Below, in pieces: positions 44,397-53,616 of a stretch of DNA of 64,000 bases. A program made the translations under genes and the position numbers. The DNA comes from Paenibacillus athensensis. GTDB taxonomy: Bacteria; Bacillota; Bacilli; Paenibacillales; NBRC-103111. The stretch's first letter is position 1, and every line of letters starts with the position of its first letter. The stretch covers positions 62,001 to 126,000 of the forward strand of contig NZ_MYFO02000007.1 of the NCBI RefSeq assembly GCF_004514475.2, read 5' to 3'. Under the pieces are notes generated by a model. The model was not told the origin of the DNA. It saw nothing but the letters and a program-made list of their open reading frames with translations, and made no database searches.

Positions 44397-45083
44397 TTAA
44401 CGTTGGGCAGCAGCGAGAAACGGATTGCGCCACTCCATCAGCAGCGCGTAGTTACCCGACTCCTCGTCGTCCAAATAGTGCGGAGCCAGCGCTACCGGCG
44501 TGCGCCCACAGCGCAGCAGGAAGGTCAACACCGGATCGCGCTCCTCGCCGTTCAGCACATCTTGTACATACGCTTCGGGACTTTTGCGATCCGCCACGCG
44601 ACCGTACCCCGGCATCCGCCCTCCGCCAAGCAGCCGCACCAGCCCCAGCTGCACCACAACCTCGTACATCGATTGCATCAGCAGCTTGCCCAGCCCCAGC
44701 TTGCGGCATTCCGGCAGCACGCAAATATCGACGATATACAGCGTATCCCCGTCCGGCCGGTGCGTGCGAATATATCCGCCGTCCGTTACAGCCTCCCACG
44801 TATGCGCTTCGTCCGCATGCGGATCGTAGCTGACGCGCAATCCGGTTATGGAGCCGACCGGCCGATCGCCGATCGTTACGCACAGCGCCCCAATAGGGAA
44901 CCGCGTCACATGCTCGCGCAGCTGCCGTTCGTTCCACCAGAGCTCCGACGGAAACGGCGGCGGAAAGCTTGCTTGCTGAATGCGGATCAAATCCGCGAAA
45001 TCCGCTTCCGTATAAGGCCGCACGATGGCTTCAACCGGACGGTCGCCGTCGAAGACATATAAACGTTTCCAATAAGCAGCCAT
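44397..45083 (-). CDS. GNAT-family N-acetyltransferase
   Basis: This 228-residue GNAT protein has PVGSITGLRV, the VDICVLPECRKLGLGKLLM acetyl-CoA loop and an unusual GGGRMPGYG segment. It resembles the acetyltransferase half of bacterial GNAT-nitrilase fusions such as YhcX. Here the two halves are separate genes, with the nitrilase just upstream. ATG 45083 follows AAGGAGG. Confidence 0.78.
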   Translation of the reverse strand: MAAYWKRLYVFDGDRPVEAIVRPYTEADFADLIRIQQASFPPPFPSELWWNERQLREHVTRFPIGALCVTIGDRPVGSITGLRVSYDPHADEAHTWEAVTDGGYIRTHRPDGDTLYIVDICVLPECRKLGLGKLLMQSMYEVVVQLGLVRLLGGGRMPGYGRVADRKSPEAYVQDVLNGEERDPVLTFLLRCGRTPVALAPHYLDDEESGNYALLMEWRNPFLAAAQR

Positions 45084-45158
45084 CGGGCGCCTCCTTTTTT
45101 CCAACACTCTTGCCAAAATAAACCCCTCACGCCAAGCGACGCGCCCACAGGCAGCGCT

Positions 45159-46016
45159 TTACGCCCAGTCGGTGTACAAATCGGTGCGGCGGTCGCGCCA
45201 CGTCGTCACCGAGCCTTTGTCGCGCACCTCGTATAGCAGTTGCAAGTCGAGGTCGGCCGTCACGACCATGTCGTGATTGATTTCGCCCTGCGCCATAATG
45301 CCTGCCGGCGGGAACGGAACGTCGTTGGGCGTAAGCACTGCCGCCTGACCGTAGTTGGCGCGCATGAAATCGACCGTCGGCAGCGAACCGACCGTGCCGG
45401 TCGTGACGACGTAGATCTGATTTTCGATGGTCCGGGCATGACACGAATACCGTACGCGATGAAAGCCGTGCTTGTCGTCTGTACAGGAGGGACAAAACAG
45501 CACATCGGCGCCGCGCGCTTTGGCCATCCGCACCACCTCCGGAAACTCCACATCGTAGCACACCAGCACGGCAATCCGCCCCTGGGCCGTATCGAATACG
45601 CGCAAGCTGTCGCCGGCTCCCATATTCCATGCCTTCAGCTCGCTGGGCGTAATGTGCAGCTTGTGCTGCGTCTCGATCTTGCCATCAGGGTAAAACAAAT
45701 AAGCCGTATTGTACAGCTTGCTGCCGTCGGACGTAATATGCGTGCCGCCGATCAAATGAAGGCCCGTGCGCTGCGCCAACTCACGAAACAAGTTCTCATA
45801 AGCCTCCGTATAGCCCGGCAAGGCGTCAATCGGCAGAGCCCTTCCGGCTTCGTCGCCAATCGACATCAGCTGCGTCGTGAACAGCTCGGGAAACAGCACG
45901 AAATCCGGCTCGAATTCCGCCGCATTCTTCACATAATGCTCAACCTGCGCCGCAAATTGCTCAAAGCTTTGTATCGTATGCAGATGGTACTGCACGGCGG
46001 ATACTCTGATTCTCAT
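45159..46016 (-). CDS. Carbon-nitrogen hydrolase (nitrilase superfamily)
   Basis: This 285-residue amidase-type protein has the Glu-Lys-Cys triad pattern: Glu in FPELFTTQ, Lys in HKLHITPSE and Cys in VLVCYDVEFPE. It would hydrolyse a C-N bond of an amide; the substrate is unknown. AAAGGAG precedes ATG 46016; the upstream open frame lacks a ribosome site. It is the first gene of the unit with two GNAT genes. Confidence 0.85.
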   Translation of the reverse strand: MRIRVSAVQYHLHTIQSFEQFAAQVEHYVKNAAEFEPDFVLFPELFTTQLMSIGDEAGRALPIDALPGYTEAYENLFRELAQRTGLHLIGGTHITSDGSKLYNTAYLFYPDGKIETQHKLHITPSELKAWNMGAGDSLRVFDTAQGRIAVLVCYDVEFPEVVRMAKARGADVLFCPSCTDDKHGFHRVRYSCHARTIENQIYVVTTGTVGSLPTVDFMRANYGQAAVLTPNDVPFPPAGIMAQGEINHDMVVTADLDLQLLYEVRDKGSVTTWRDRRTDLYTDWA

Positions 46017-46160
46017 GATTGCACTCCTTTGTCCGCGTTGCCGCAGCATATCTCTCCACACTATAAAACGATTCCGGCTCTGGCGCAACTGATCCGGCGA
46101 CCGGCTGGCCCACGGCAAAATGACCGTTGGAATCCGCCCGTCACACCACGCCCGACCCCC

Positions 46161-47285
46161 TCATCCCTGGCGCTTGACGCCAGCAATCCAGCCCTCCAGC
46201 CGCACCCGATCCTCTGCAGCTTGATCCAGACCCGACGGCTTGGCCAGCAGTTCGCCCAGCAAGCCCCCTTCGTCCGCCTTTTGCGCCCATTTGGCGCAAG
46301 CTTCAGCGTCTCCGGCATCGCTTCGCCGTTCCGTCTTGGGCACGAACAACGTCGGATACACCTCGATCAGCACATGTCCCGTCTGCGGAATCGTCCAGCC
46401 GTCATAGGGCCACGCATGAACAGCAATGCCTTCCTGGGCGCAGCAGGTCAGCAGCTTGCTCAAATAATAGATGCCAAAAAGCGATTGCAGCCCCACCGCT
46501 CCGTTACCGCCCAACTGAAAAACTGGCTTCGCAGTCGGATGCTCCAGCTCAGTCAGCCGGCGATCGCGGATGCATGGGGCTTCTCCTGTCCGATAAGGCG
46601 CGTTGCCCGGCGTGTAAGCAAACCGGCGCTGCATCGGCTGAAAATGCGGCCCCCAGAACGGTCCGACCGGCCAGCCGTGCCGCTGCTCCAGCAAACGATT
46701 GTGCATGGCGGCCCATTTCCTGGGCAATAATCGATCGTTTTCTACAAAATCCTGCATCGTCGCGTAGAGCCAATCGACAAGCTCGCGCCAGCTCCCCGGC
46801 GCGCGGCCCGTGACCGCATCGTAAAAGCCCGCAGGAAAGCTGTAATTGTGATCGAAGCCAAACAGCACGCGCTCTGAGGCGCTTGAAGCCGCGCGCAGCA
46901 GCTGCAGCGCCTCTTCCCAAAGCGTCTGGCGGGTAAAGCCCTTCGCGGCCTTTACCTCCTCCGCCAGCCGCGCCGGGGCAGACGCTTCACCCACCGGGCC
47001 GGACTGAGCCGCTTCCGGCAGCGCGACCGCCGGGGTTAGCCCGCTGTCGGCTCCTCCGGCGCCAGTCGCGCCCGCTGTGCCGGTTGTGTCCGTTGCTCCC
47101 GTTGCGCTGGTTGCACCCCTTGCGCCAGTCGCACCCGCTGTGCCCATCGTTCCGGTTCCGCTGTCCGCCAGCGCCGACAAACGCCCCGCTACCGCCCACG
47201 CAATCGCTTTGCGCTGCTGGCGATCCGGGCCCGCGCCTGAATAATCGGCGAAAGCATAGCCGTCGAACATGCGTGGCATGCCCAT
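46161..47285 (-). CDS. Uncharacterised protein with a collagen-like insert
   Basis: This protein of about 374 residues opens with FDGYAFADYSGAG and continues with LFGFDHNYSFPAGFYDA, then WGPHFQPM, KPVFQLGGNGAVGLQSLFGI and AWPYDGWTIP. The RNase-H-like acidic start loosely recalls the DUF429 family. Residues about 43-79 are an inserted run of Gly-X-Y triplets, such as GAT and GTA, with two breaks. The function is unknown. ATG 47285 follows GGAGGG; the upstream ATG lies inside that ribosome site. Confidence 0.7.
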   Translation of the reverse strand: MGMPRMFDGYAFADYSGAGPDRQQRKAIAWAVAGRLSALADSGTGTMGTAGATGARGATSATGATDTTGTAGATGAGGADSGLTPAVALPEAAQSGPVGEASAPARLAEEVKAAKGFTRQTLWEEALQLLRAASSASERVLFGFDHNYSFPAGFYDAVTGRAPGSWRELVDWLYATMQDFVENDRLLPRKWAAMHNRLLEQRHGWPVGPFWGPHFQPMQRRFAYTPGNAPYRTGEAPCIRDRRLTELEHPTAKPVFQLGGNGAVGLQSLFGIYYLSKLLTCCAQEGIAVHAWPYDGWTIPQTGHVLIEVYPTLFVPKTERRSDAGDAEACAKWAQKADEGGLLGELLAKPSGLDQAAEDRVRLEGWIAGVKRQG

Positions 47286-47307
47286 CCCTCTTCCCTCCAT
47301 ACGTAAA

Positions 47308-47341
47308 CAACCAATGCTACCGGCAAACGGGGCATTGGTTG
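47308..47341 (-). terminator. Hairpin downstream of galT
   Basis: A perfect 10-bp inverted repeat (CAACCAATGC/GCATTGGTTG) follows the galT stop codon. Only GTTTAC follows on the minus strand, so it may be a weak terminator or an mRNA-stabilising hairpin. Confidence 0.5.
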
Positions 47342-47347
47342 CGCTTA

Positions 47348-49177
47348 TCAGTGTAGCTTTCGAAATCCTCCGGCGGCCAAAAACCGGCCAAACGCCGCTT
47401 GGCCCGACGCCGTGCGCTTGAACACGCCGGCGTCCTCCAGCACGGCCAGAAACTTGCGGCCGACCGCTTGCTGCAGCGCCTTGGCCGCTTGATCAGGCGA
47501 TAACCGCCAGCCATATTGCGTCAGCAGCTCCTCGATCCACAAAGCGTGCTTGAACAGCGGATGCCTGTTGTCGCGGCTGACCGCCGCCCGGTCGTACCCC
47601 GCGCCGCCGCTGAGCAGCGTGGCGATTGTCGCCAGCTCCTCCTGCAAGCGGCCCGGCAGCACAGCCAGCCCCATGACCTCGATCAAGCCGATATTTTCCT
47701 TCTTGATGTGATGCAAATGCTCGTGCGGATGAAAGATACCGCCGGGATACGCCGCATTCGTCCGGTTATTGCGCAGCACCAGGTCGATCTCGTATTCGCC
47801 GCGCTTGTTGCGGCGGGCAATCGGCGTAATCGTATTATGCGGCGTCTTCGTCCCGTCGGGCTGCTTCGTGAAAGCCAGAATTTCTGCGGCCGGATCGCTG
47901 TAGCTCTGCCAGTCAGCCAGCAGCCGGTACGCCAAAGCGAGCAGCGCCGATCGATCATGTCCGCTGATGCGCAACACCGACATCGGCCATTTGATGATAG
48001 CGGCCTTCGTCCCCGGATAAGCAACGTGCGTGAACACCGCCTCGGACGCCGCAAGCTCCATCGGAAACGTATGCCGACCGGCCTGATAATGCTCATGGTT
48101 AAGAATCGACCCGCCAACAATCGGCAGATCAGCGTTCGAGCCGATAAAATAATGCGGGAAGCGATCGACGAAATCGAGCAGTCGCCGGAACGTCGCCGAG
48201 TTCATTTTCATCGGAATATGCGATTCGTGAAAAACAATACTATGCTCGTTGTAATAAACGTAAGGCGAATATTGCAAAAACCAGCCTTCCCCGTCCAGCT
48301 CCAGCGGAATGACACGCAAATTTTGCCGCGCCGGATGATCCAGCCGTCCGGCATACCCGATATTATCCGCGCATAGCAGACAGGCCGGGTAGCTGGAAGG
48401 AGCCAGCGTTTTGAGCAGCGCAATCTCTTGCGGATCCTTTTCCGGCCGCGACAGATTGACGGTAATTTCCAGATCGCCGTATTCGGTCGGGGTCAGCCAC
48501 TGCGGATTGCGCCGGATGCGGTCCATGCGGATATAATTGGAGTCGATTGACAGCTTGTACAAATAAGAGGTCGCCGCCTCTGCGCCCTGCTGGTGGGCCA
48601 GGCTCCAGAAGCGCGAAACGACCTCGGACGGCCGTCCCAGCAGCAGCCCCATAAGCGCCGTGTCAAAAAGATCGCGTTGCGTCGTCGTATTCGCGGGCAA
48701 CAGCCCCTTGGCGTGCGCTGCATCCAGCAGCTCCGTCAGTAGCCCGGCCGCGCTGTCCAGCCGCTCCTCCGGCAGCTCGCCTGCATATGGCTCAGCCACG
48801 CCCAGCATATGCAGCAGGCCGTTGCGGGCTGCATACACATCGAGCGGCTCCAGCAGGCGCGCTTGCTGGGCGAAGCGCAGCAGGCGCTCCACGCCGCGGG
48901 CCAGCCGCAGGTCCACGTCGGCCGTTGACAGCGCTTCGGCGTCACCCGCAGCGCCCGCTACCGTCGGACCTCCGGCCTGCGGCCCCGCCACTGCGGGCGG
49001 CTTCGCTCCGTCGGCGGTCCGCGCCCCCCGCGGCCAGGCCTCGCGAACGACGCCCGTCACCGCCTGGGGGCCGGTGCCTGCCGCCTGCGGGCTGCCCTGC
49101 CCGGCGGCCGCTGCAGCCCTCGCGCCGTCTCCGGGCTGCGCCCCTTCCCAAGCCTCAGCACGCTTCTGCTTGTCCAT
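47348..49177 (-). CDS. galT: UDP-glucose-hexose-1-phosphate uridylyltransferase (GalT, family 2)
   Basis: This is a 609-residue Leloir-pathway enzyme, longer than usual because of an Ala/Gly/Pro-rich extension at about 10-85. The family 2 core begins near VDLRLARGVERLL and includes the HEHYQAG stretch, HPHEHLHHIK and the FSPYVYYNEH region. It exchanges UDP between UDP-glucose and galactose-1-phosphate. The ATG at 49177 follows GAGGAG; the upstream GTG at 49186 lies too close to that site. It is the last gene of galKET. Confidence 0.9.
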   Translation of the reverse strand: MDKQKRAEAWEGAQPGDGARAAAAAGQGSPQAAGTGPQAVTGVVREAWPRGARTADGAKPPAVAGPQAGGPTVAGAAGDAEALSTADVDLRLARGVERLLRFAQQARLLEPLDVYAARNGLLHMLGVAEPYAGELPEERLDSAAGLLTELLDAAHAKGLLPANTTTQRDLFDTALMGLLLGRPSEVVSRFWSLAHQQGAEAATSYLYKLSIDSNYIRMDRIRRNPQWLTPTEYGDLEITVNLSRPEKDPQEIALLKTLAPSSYPACLLCADNIGYAGRLDHPARQNLRVIPLELDGEGWFLQYSPYVYYNEHSIVFHESHIPMKMNSATFRRLLDFVDRFPHYFIGSNADLPIVGGSILNHEHYQAGRHTFPMELAASEAVFTHVAYPGTKAAIIKWPMSVLRISGHDRSALLALAYRLLADWQSYSDPAAEILAFTKQPDGTKTPHNTITPIARRNKRGEYEIDLVLRNNRTNAAYPGGIFHPHEHLHHIKKENIGLIEVMGLAVLPGRLQEELATIATLLSGGAGYDRAAVSRDNRHPLFKHALWIEELLTQYGWRLSPDQAAKALQQAVGRKFLAVLEDAGVFKRTASGQAAFGRFLAAGGFRKLH

Positions 49178-49250
49178 CCCGCTCACTCCTCTTATGTTCT
49201 GACTCGCTCGTTAACCCAACCCGGCAGCCGCCAAGCCGCTGCCGTCCTTG

Positions 49251-50243
49251 CTACCCCTTGTCGCCATAGCCGTGCGGATGGCTACGGTGCCACTGCCACG
49301 CGCTGGCGATAATCTCCGCCAGCTCCGCGCGCGCCGGCTTCCAGCCCAGCTCCGCGCGCGCCTTCTCGGCCGATGCCACCAGCACGGCCGGATCGCCCGC
49401 GCGGCGCGGCTCCAGACGCGCCTCAATCGCTTGCCCGGTCACGCGCCGCGCCGTCTCGATCACTTCGTTGACCGAGAAGCCCCGGCCGTTACCGAGATTG
49501 TACACGGCGCTCTCCGCGCCGGAACGCAGCCGCTCCACCGCCAGCACGTGAGCGTCGGCCAAATCGCATACGTGAATGTAATCGCGTATGCAAGTACCGT
49601 CCGGCGTCGGGTAATCGTCGCCGAACACCGAAATGTGCGCGCGCTGCCCGAGCGCCACCTGCAAAATCAGCGGAATCAGATGCGATTCCGGCGTATGATC
49701 CTCGCCGATGTGCCCGGCGGGGTGCGCCCCCGCTGCGTTAAAATAACGCAGCGACACATATTTGATGCCATGCGCGGCATCAAACCATTTCATCATCCGC
49801 TCCATCGCCAGCTTCGTCTCGCCGTACGTATTCGTCGGCATCGTCCGGTCCGTCTCGACAATCGGCAGCCGCTCCGGTTCCCCGTACGTCGCCGCTGTCG
49901 ACGAGAACACGATGTGCTTCACGCCGTATTGATTCATTTTATCCAGCAGGCACAACGTCCCGTAGACATTATTATCGTAATATTTCGCCGGATGCTGCAT
50001 GCTCTCTCCGACCAGCGAACTGGCCGCGAAGTGAATCACCGCCGTAATCGCATGCTCCCCGAATACCCGGTCCATAAAAGCGCCGTCGCGCAAATCGCCC
50101 ACATGCAGCGTACCGCCCGTCACCGCAGTGCGATGCCCCTGCTGCAAGCTGTCGACGACAACCACCTCCTCGCCGCGAGCCAGCAGCTCGGCGACGGTAT
50201 GCGAGCCGATATAACCCGCACCGCCGGTTACCAGAATAGCCAT
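49251..50243 (-). CDS. galE: UDP-glucose 4-epimerase
   Basis: This 330-residue extended short-chain dehydrogenase has NAD-binding GGAGYIGSH at the N terminus. The YxxxK active-site pair is in TYGETK, and the Ser/Thr is in FSSTAATYG. It interconverts UDP-galactose and UDP-glucose. The start is three bases after the galK stop, so they are cotranscribed. Confidence 0.94.
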   Translation of the reverse strand: MAILVTGGAGYIGSHTVAELLARGEEVVVVDSLQQGHRTAVTGGTLHVGDLRDGAFMDRVFGEHAITAVIHFAASSLVGESMQHPAKYYDNNVYGTLCLLDKMNQYGVKHIVFSSTAATYGEPERLPIVETDRTMPTNTYGETKLAMERMMKWFDAAHGIKYVSLRYFNAAGAHPAGHIGEDHTPESHLIPLILQVALGQRAHISVFGDDYPTPDGTCIRDYIHVCDLADAHVLAVERLRSGAESAVYNLGNGRGFSVNEVIETARRVTGQAIEARLEPRRAGDPAVLVASAEKARAELGWKPARAELAEIIASAWQWHRSHPHGYGDKG

Positions 50244-50246
50244 AGA

Positions 50247-51425
50247 TTAAATGCCCTCCTCCTGCTTCACGCCGTCACCAATGTCACAGACATAAAAGCT
50301 CGGCGTAAGTCCCGTTTTCTCCGTATATTCCCGGCCCACCCGATCGATAAAATCGCTCACCGCCGCCTCTTGCACCAGCGACACCGTGCAGCCGCCGAAG
50401 CCGGCTCCCGTCATCCGCGAGCCCAGCACGCCAGGCACAGCCCACGCAGCCTCGACCATCGCGTCCAGCTCCGGTCCGGTCACCTCATACAAATCGCGCA
50501 GCGAAACGTGCGAAGCCGTCATCAGCTTGCCGAACGCCGCCAAATCGCCTTCCTCCAGCACGCGAACCGCTTGCAGCACGCGGTCGATTTCCTCCACCAC
50601 ATGCTGCGCCCGCCGCCGTACAGTCGGATCGCCGATCAGCCCGCTGTGCACTTGAAACTGCTTGAGCGTCAGCTGTCCAAGCAGCGTCAGCTCCGGGAAC
50701 AGCCGCTGCAAATCGCCCACCGCCTGCTCGCACTGCCGCCTCCGCTCATTATAGGCCGACTCGACCAAGCCCCGGCGCTTGTTCGTGTTGCCGATCACCA
50801 GCTTGCAGCTACCCGCCGCGAACGGCACATGCCGATACTCCAGCGTATCACACATCAGCAAAATCGCATGGTCCTTCTTGCCGTTGGCAACCGCGAATTG
50901 ATCCATGATCCCGCAGTTGACCCCGACAAACTGATTTTCCGTCTTTTGCGCCAGAAGTGCAATCTTTACCTTGTCCACAGGCTGATTTTCCGCAGTCAGC
51001 AGCCCGTAGGCTGTCACCACCTCAATCGATGCCGACGACGAGAGACCGGCTCCGTTCGGTATTTCACCGTGGAACAACAGGTCGTACCCACGAGTCAGCG
51101 CAGCGCCCACGGCGGCCAGCTGCACCACAATCCCCTTGGGATAGTTCATCCAGTCGTCCGCAACGTCGTAATGCAGCTCGTCTATGGAAATTTGTTTGCT
51201 CAGCTCCATGTTCGTGGACGCAAAGCCGATCCGCCGGTCGCTGCGTGGGCGCAGCAGCAGCGTCGTGCCGAAGGTCAAAGCCGCGGGAAAAACGTAACCA
51301 CCGTTGTAGTCGGTATGCTCGCCGATCAGATTGACACGCCCTGGAGCGTGATAAGCGGCTATATCTGCCGCTGATTCGCCGTAAATTTCGATAAATCGCG
51401 CCTTCAGCGCGGACAGGTCTGCCAT
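50247..51425 (-). CDS. galK: Galactokinase
   Basis: This 392-residue GHMP kinase has the galactokinase signature GRVNLIGEHTDYNGGYV, the ATP loop GAGLSSSASIE and the GHMP C-terminal motif TGAGFGGC. It phosphorylates galactose at C1. It is the first gene of the galKET operon; AAGGCGGTG precedes the ATG. It is divergent from an AraC-type regulator. Confidence 0.94.
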   Translation of the reverse strand: MADLSALKARFIEIYGESAADIAAYHAPGRVNLIGEHTDYNGGYVFPAALTFGTTLLLRPRSDRRIGFASTNMELSKQISIDELHYDVADDWMNYPKGIVVQLAAVGAALTRGYDLLFHGEIPNGAGLSSSASIEVVTAYGLLTAENQPVDKVKIALLAQKTENQFVGVNCGIMDQFAVANGKKDHAILLMCDTLEYRHVPFAAGSCKLVIGNTNKRRGLVESAYNERRRQCEQAVGDLQRLFPELTLLGQLTLKQFQVHSGLIGDPTVRRRAQHVVEEIDRVLQAVRVLEEGDLAAFGKLMTASHVSLRDLYEVTGPELDAMVEAAWAVPGVLGSRMTGAGFGGCTVSLVQEAAVSDFIDRVGREYTEKTGLTPSFYVCDIGDGVKQEEGI

Positions 51426-51551
51426 ACGAGCGCACCGCCTTTTCCAAATATGTAAGCTCAGTATACGCCAATTCGTCCAAAACCACTATGGAGCCATGTT
51501 ATTTAGTTATGTAATTTTGTGACTTCCATTAGCTTATTGTCGAAGAGCTGT

Positions 51552-51559
51552 GATATAGT
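51552..51559 (+). promoter_or_regulatory. Extended -10 promoter of the AraC regulator
   Basis: TGATATAGT is an extended -10 located about 50 bases before the start codon in the galK/AraC intergenic region. No good -35 is seen, consistent with an activated or weak promoter. Confidence 0.4.
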
Positions 51560-51611
51560 AGATACATATAAACATCTGTCACATATGGAAAAAGAAAGGA
51601 GTTGTCGCCCC

Positions 51612-52472
51612 ATGCACACTCCCGAAAGCTACTACGTCGTCTCCAATCCGCGCGCCGGCAGCGGCCCCGACGACCTGCTCGTGCTGTTTACCGGCGAAAG
51701 TCAAACCAAACCGTTGCATCGGCTCGGCCCCAAGGTGTTCGACTACTACCTGATTCACGCCGTCATCTCCGGCCGAGGCGTTCTGGAATGCGGCGACGGC
51801 GAAATCGTCCTTGGCCCCGGGGACAGCTTCGTCATCGAACCGGAACGGCTTGTCAGCTACGTCTCCGATGAAGCCGATCCGTGGCACTACGTCTGGATCG
51901 CCTTCTCCGGACCGCAAGCCTCGCGGTTGATGGCCGAGCTGAACGTGCCGTCAGGCGAGCCGGTCATCCGCGCAGGCGACCGCCGCCGCATCCCGCTGCT
52001 GTACCGGCGCGTGCAAGCGGCGCTGCGCGGCAAGCGGCCCAACGCCTCGCTGCTCGCCACAGGCTATCTGCACCTGCTGCTGGCCGCTTACAGCGAGGCG
52101 CTGACGCGCAGCGCAGGCGAAGCTCCCCCAGCCGATACGGCAGGCGACCGCCTTGTGCAGCAGGCGATCCATTACCTGACGACGCAATTCGCCGAGCCGA
52201 TCACCATCGAACAGATGGCCGAAGCTCTCGGCTACAACCGCGCTTACTTGTCGCGGCTGTTCAAGCGCCATACCCGGGTGACGCCGGTGACGTTCCTGCT
52301 CCAGCTCCGCGTCGGCAAAGCCCGCCAGCTGCTGCGCGAGCGGCCGGAGCTGACCATCGAGCAAATCGCCGCGTCGGTCGGCTTCCACGACCCGTTGTAT
52401 TTTTCCAAGCAATTTCGCCGCGCCTACGCCTGCTCGCCCAGCGAATACCGCGCGCAGATGAAAGCCTTGTAA
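51612..52472 (+). CDS. AraC-family regulator, probable regulator of the gal operon
   Basis: This 286-residue protein has an N-terminal cupin-type sensor (GRGVLECGDGEIVLGPGDSF) and two C-terminal HTH motifs (TIEQMAEALGYNRAYLSRLF and TIEQIAASVGFHDPLYFSKQ). It resembles RafR/MsmR regulators of sugar use. ATG 51612 follows AAAGGAG; the open frame upstream has no ribosome site. It is divergent from galK, so it probably controls galKET in response to galactose or a galactoside. Confidence 0.87.
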   Translation: MHTPESYYVVSNPRAGSGPDDLLVLFTGESQTKPLHRLGPKVFDYYLIHAVISGRGVLECGDGEIVLGPGDSFVIEPERLVSYVSDEADPWHYVWIAFSGPQASRLMAELNVPSGEPVIRAGDRRRIPLLYRRVQAALRGKRPNASLLATGYLHLLLAAYSEALTRSAGEAPPADTAGDRLVQQAIHYLTTQFAEPITIEQMAEALGYNRAYLSRLFKRHTRVTPVTFLLQLRVGKARQLLRERPELTIEQIAASVGFHDPLYFSKQFRRAYACSPSEYRAQMKAL

Positions 52473-52583
52473 CAGCAGCCGCAGCCGTCTGACATCCACA
52501 GGACCGGGCTGGCCGCTCCGAGCCTTGCGCCCGCGCCTGCCAAGCCTGCCCGCAGACGCCCCGATAGCGCTCGCCGGATACGC

Positions 52584-52635
52584 AAAAAACCCCTTCCCGC
52601 CCATCGCCTGGCCTTGGCAACTGCAGAAAGGGGTT
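52584..52635 (-). terminator. Intrinsic terminator of the nucleoside ABC operon
   Basis: On the minus strand ACCCCTT/AAGGGGT closes a large loop and is followed by T6, about 20 bases beyond the last permease stop codon. Confidence 0.7.
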
Positions 52636-52653
52636 CAGCTAAGCGCAGGCGTT

Positions 52654-53616
52654 TTATCGTTTGCCCGGATCGTACGGCTCGCCCAGCGCTGAAGGTGCTT
52701 TGGCCCGGCCAACCGCCCCGGCCAACACCAGAATCGTCAGCACATACGGCAGCATATACAGAAACTCCTGCGGAATATGCTTCGAGAAATCGAACAGCTG
52801 CAGGAAATTGTTCAGCGCCTGCGCCATCCCGAAGAACACGGCTGCGCCCAGCGCGCCCGCCGGATGCCATTTGCCGAAAATCATTGCCGCCATCGCGATA
52901 AACCCTTGACCGGAAATCGTGTTGTGCGAAAAATTGCTCGTCGTCGTCAGCGTAATCGTCGCCCCGCCCATACCGGCCAGCGCGCCGCTGATCATCACCG
53001 CGATATAGCGGATGCGCTTGACCTTGATGCCGACTGTATCCGCAGCGCTGGGATGCTCGCCGACCGAGCGCAGACGCAGGCCAAACGGCGTTTTGAACAG
53101 CACGTACCACGCCACGGCGACCAGAATCAGCGCAATGAATGTCGTCGGATAGGCCGTGAACAAGCCGTAGCCGAGCAGCGGAATTTTCGATAAACCCGGA
53201 ATCGCCCATTTGCTGAACACCTCGTTCAGCGTTTCGGTCTGGCCCGCGCCATCGAACAAAATTTTCACCAGATACACCGTCACACCCGCCGCCAGGAAGT
53301 TGATCACGACGCCGCTGATCACTTGATCGGCCTTGAACGTAATCGTCGCTACCGCATGAATCAGCGAAAACAACAGCGCAAAGACCGCAGCCGTCAGCAG
53401 CCCGATCCACGGCGACAGCGCCCCCAGATCCGCCTGCTCGGCATAATAGCTGCCGACAGCCGAAGCGAACGCTCCCGACACCATCAAGCCCTCAATGCCG
53501 ATATTCACAATGCCCGAACGCTCCGAGAAAATGCCGCCGAGCGCCGAGAAAATCAATGCCGTCGAGAAGACGAGCGTTGTATTGAACAGCTGCCCGATAA
53601 TCGTTAATGCTTCCAT
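52654..53616 (-). CDS. nupQ: ABC transporter permease, nucleoside type (NupQ-like)
   Basis: This 320-residue inner-membrane permease has about eight hydrophobic segments. It contains ERSGIVNIGIEGLMVSGAF, typical of BMP-linked permeases such as YufQ/NupQ. It forms the channel with the other permease. It starts directly at the end of the preceding gene with no gap. Confidence 0.83.
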   Translation of the reverse strand: MEALTIIGQLFNTTLVFSTALIFSALGGIFSERSGIVNIGIEGLMVSGAFASAVGSYYAEQADLGALSPWIGLLTAAVFALLFSLIHAVATITFKADQVISGVVINFLAAGVTVYLVKILFDGAGQTETLNEVFSKWAIPGLSKIPLLGYGLFTAYPTTFIALILVAVAWYVLFKTPFGLRLRSVGEHPSAADTVGIKVKRIRYIAVMISGALAGMGGATITLTTTSNFSHNTISGQGFIAMAAMIFGKWHPAGALGAAVFFGMAQALNNFLQLFDFSKHIPQEFLYMLPYVLTILVLAGAVGRAKAPSALGEPYDPGKR

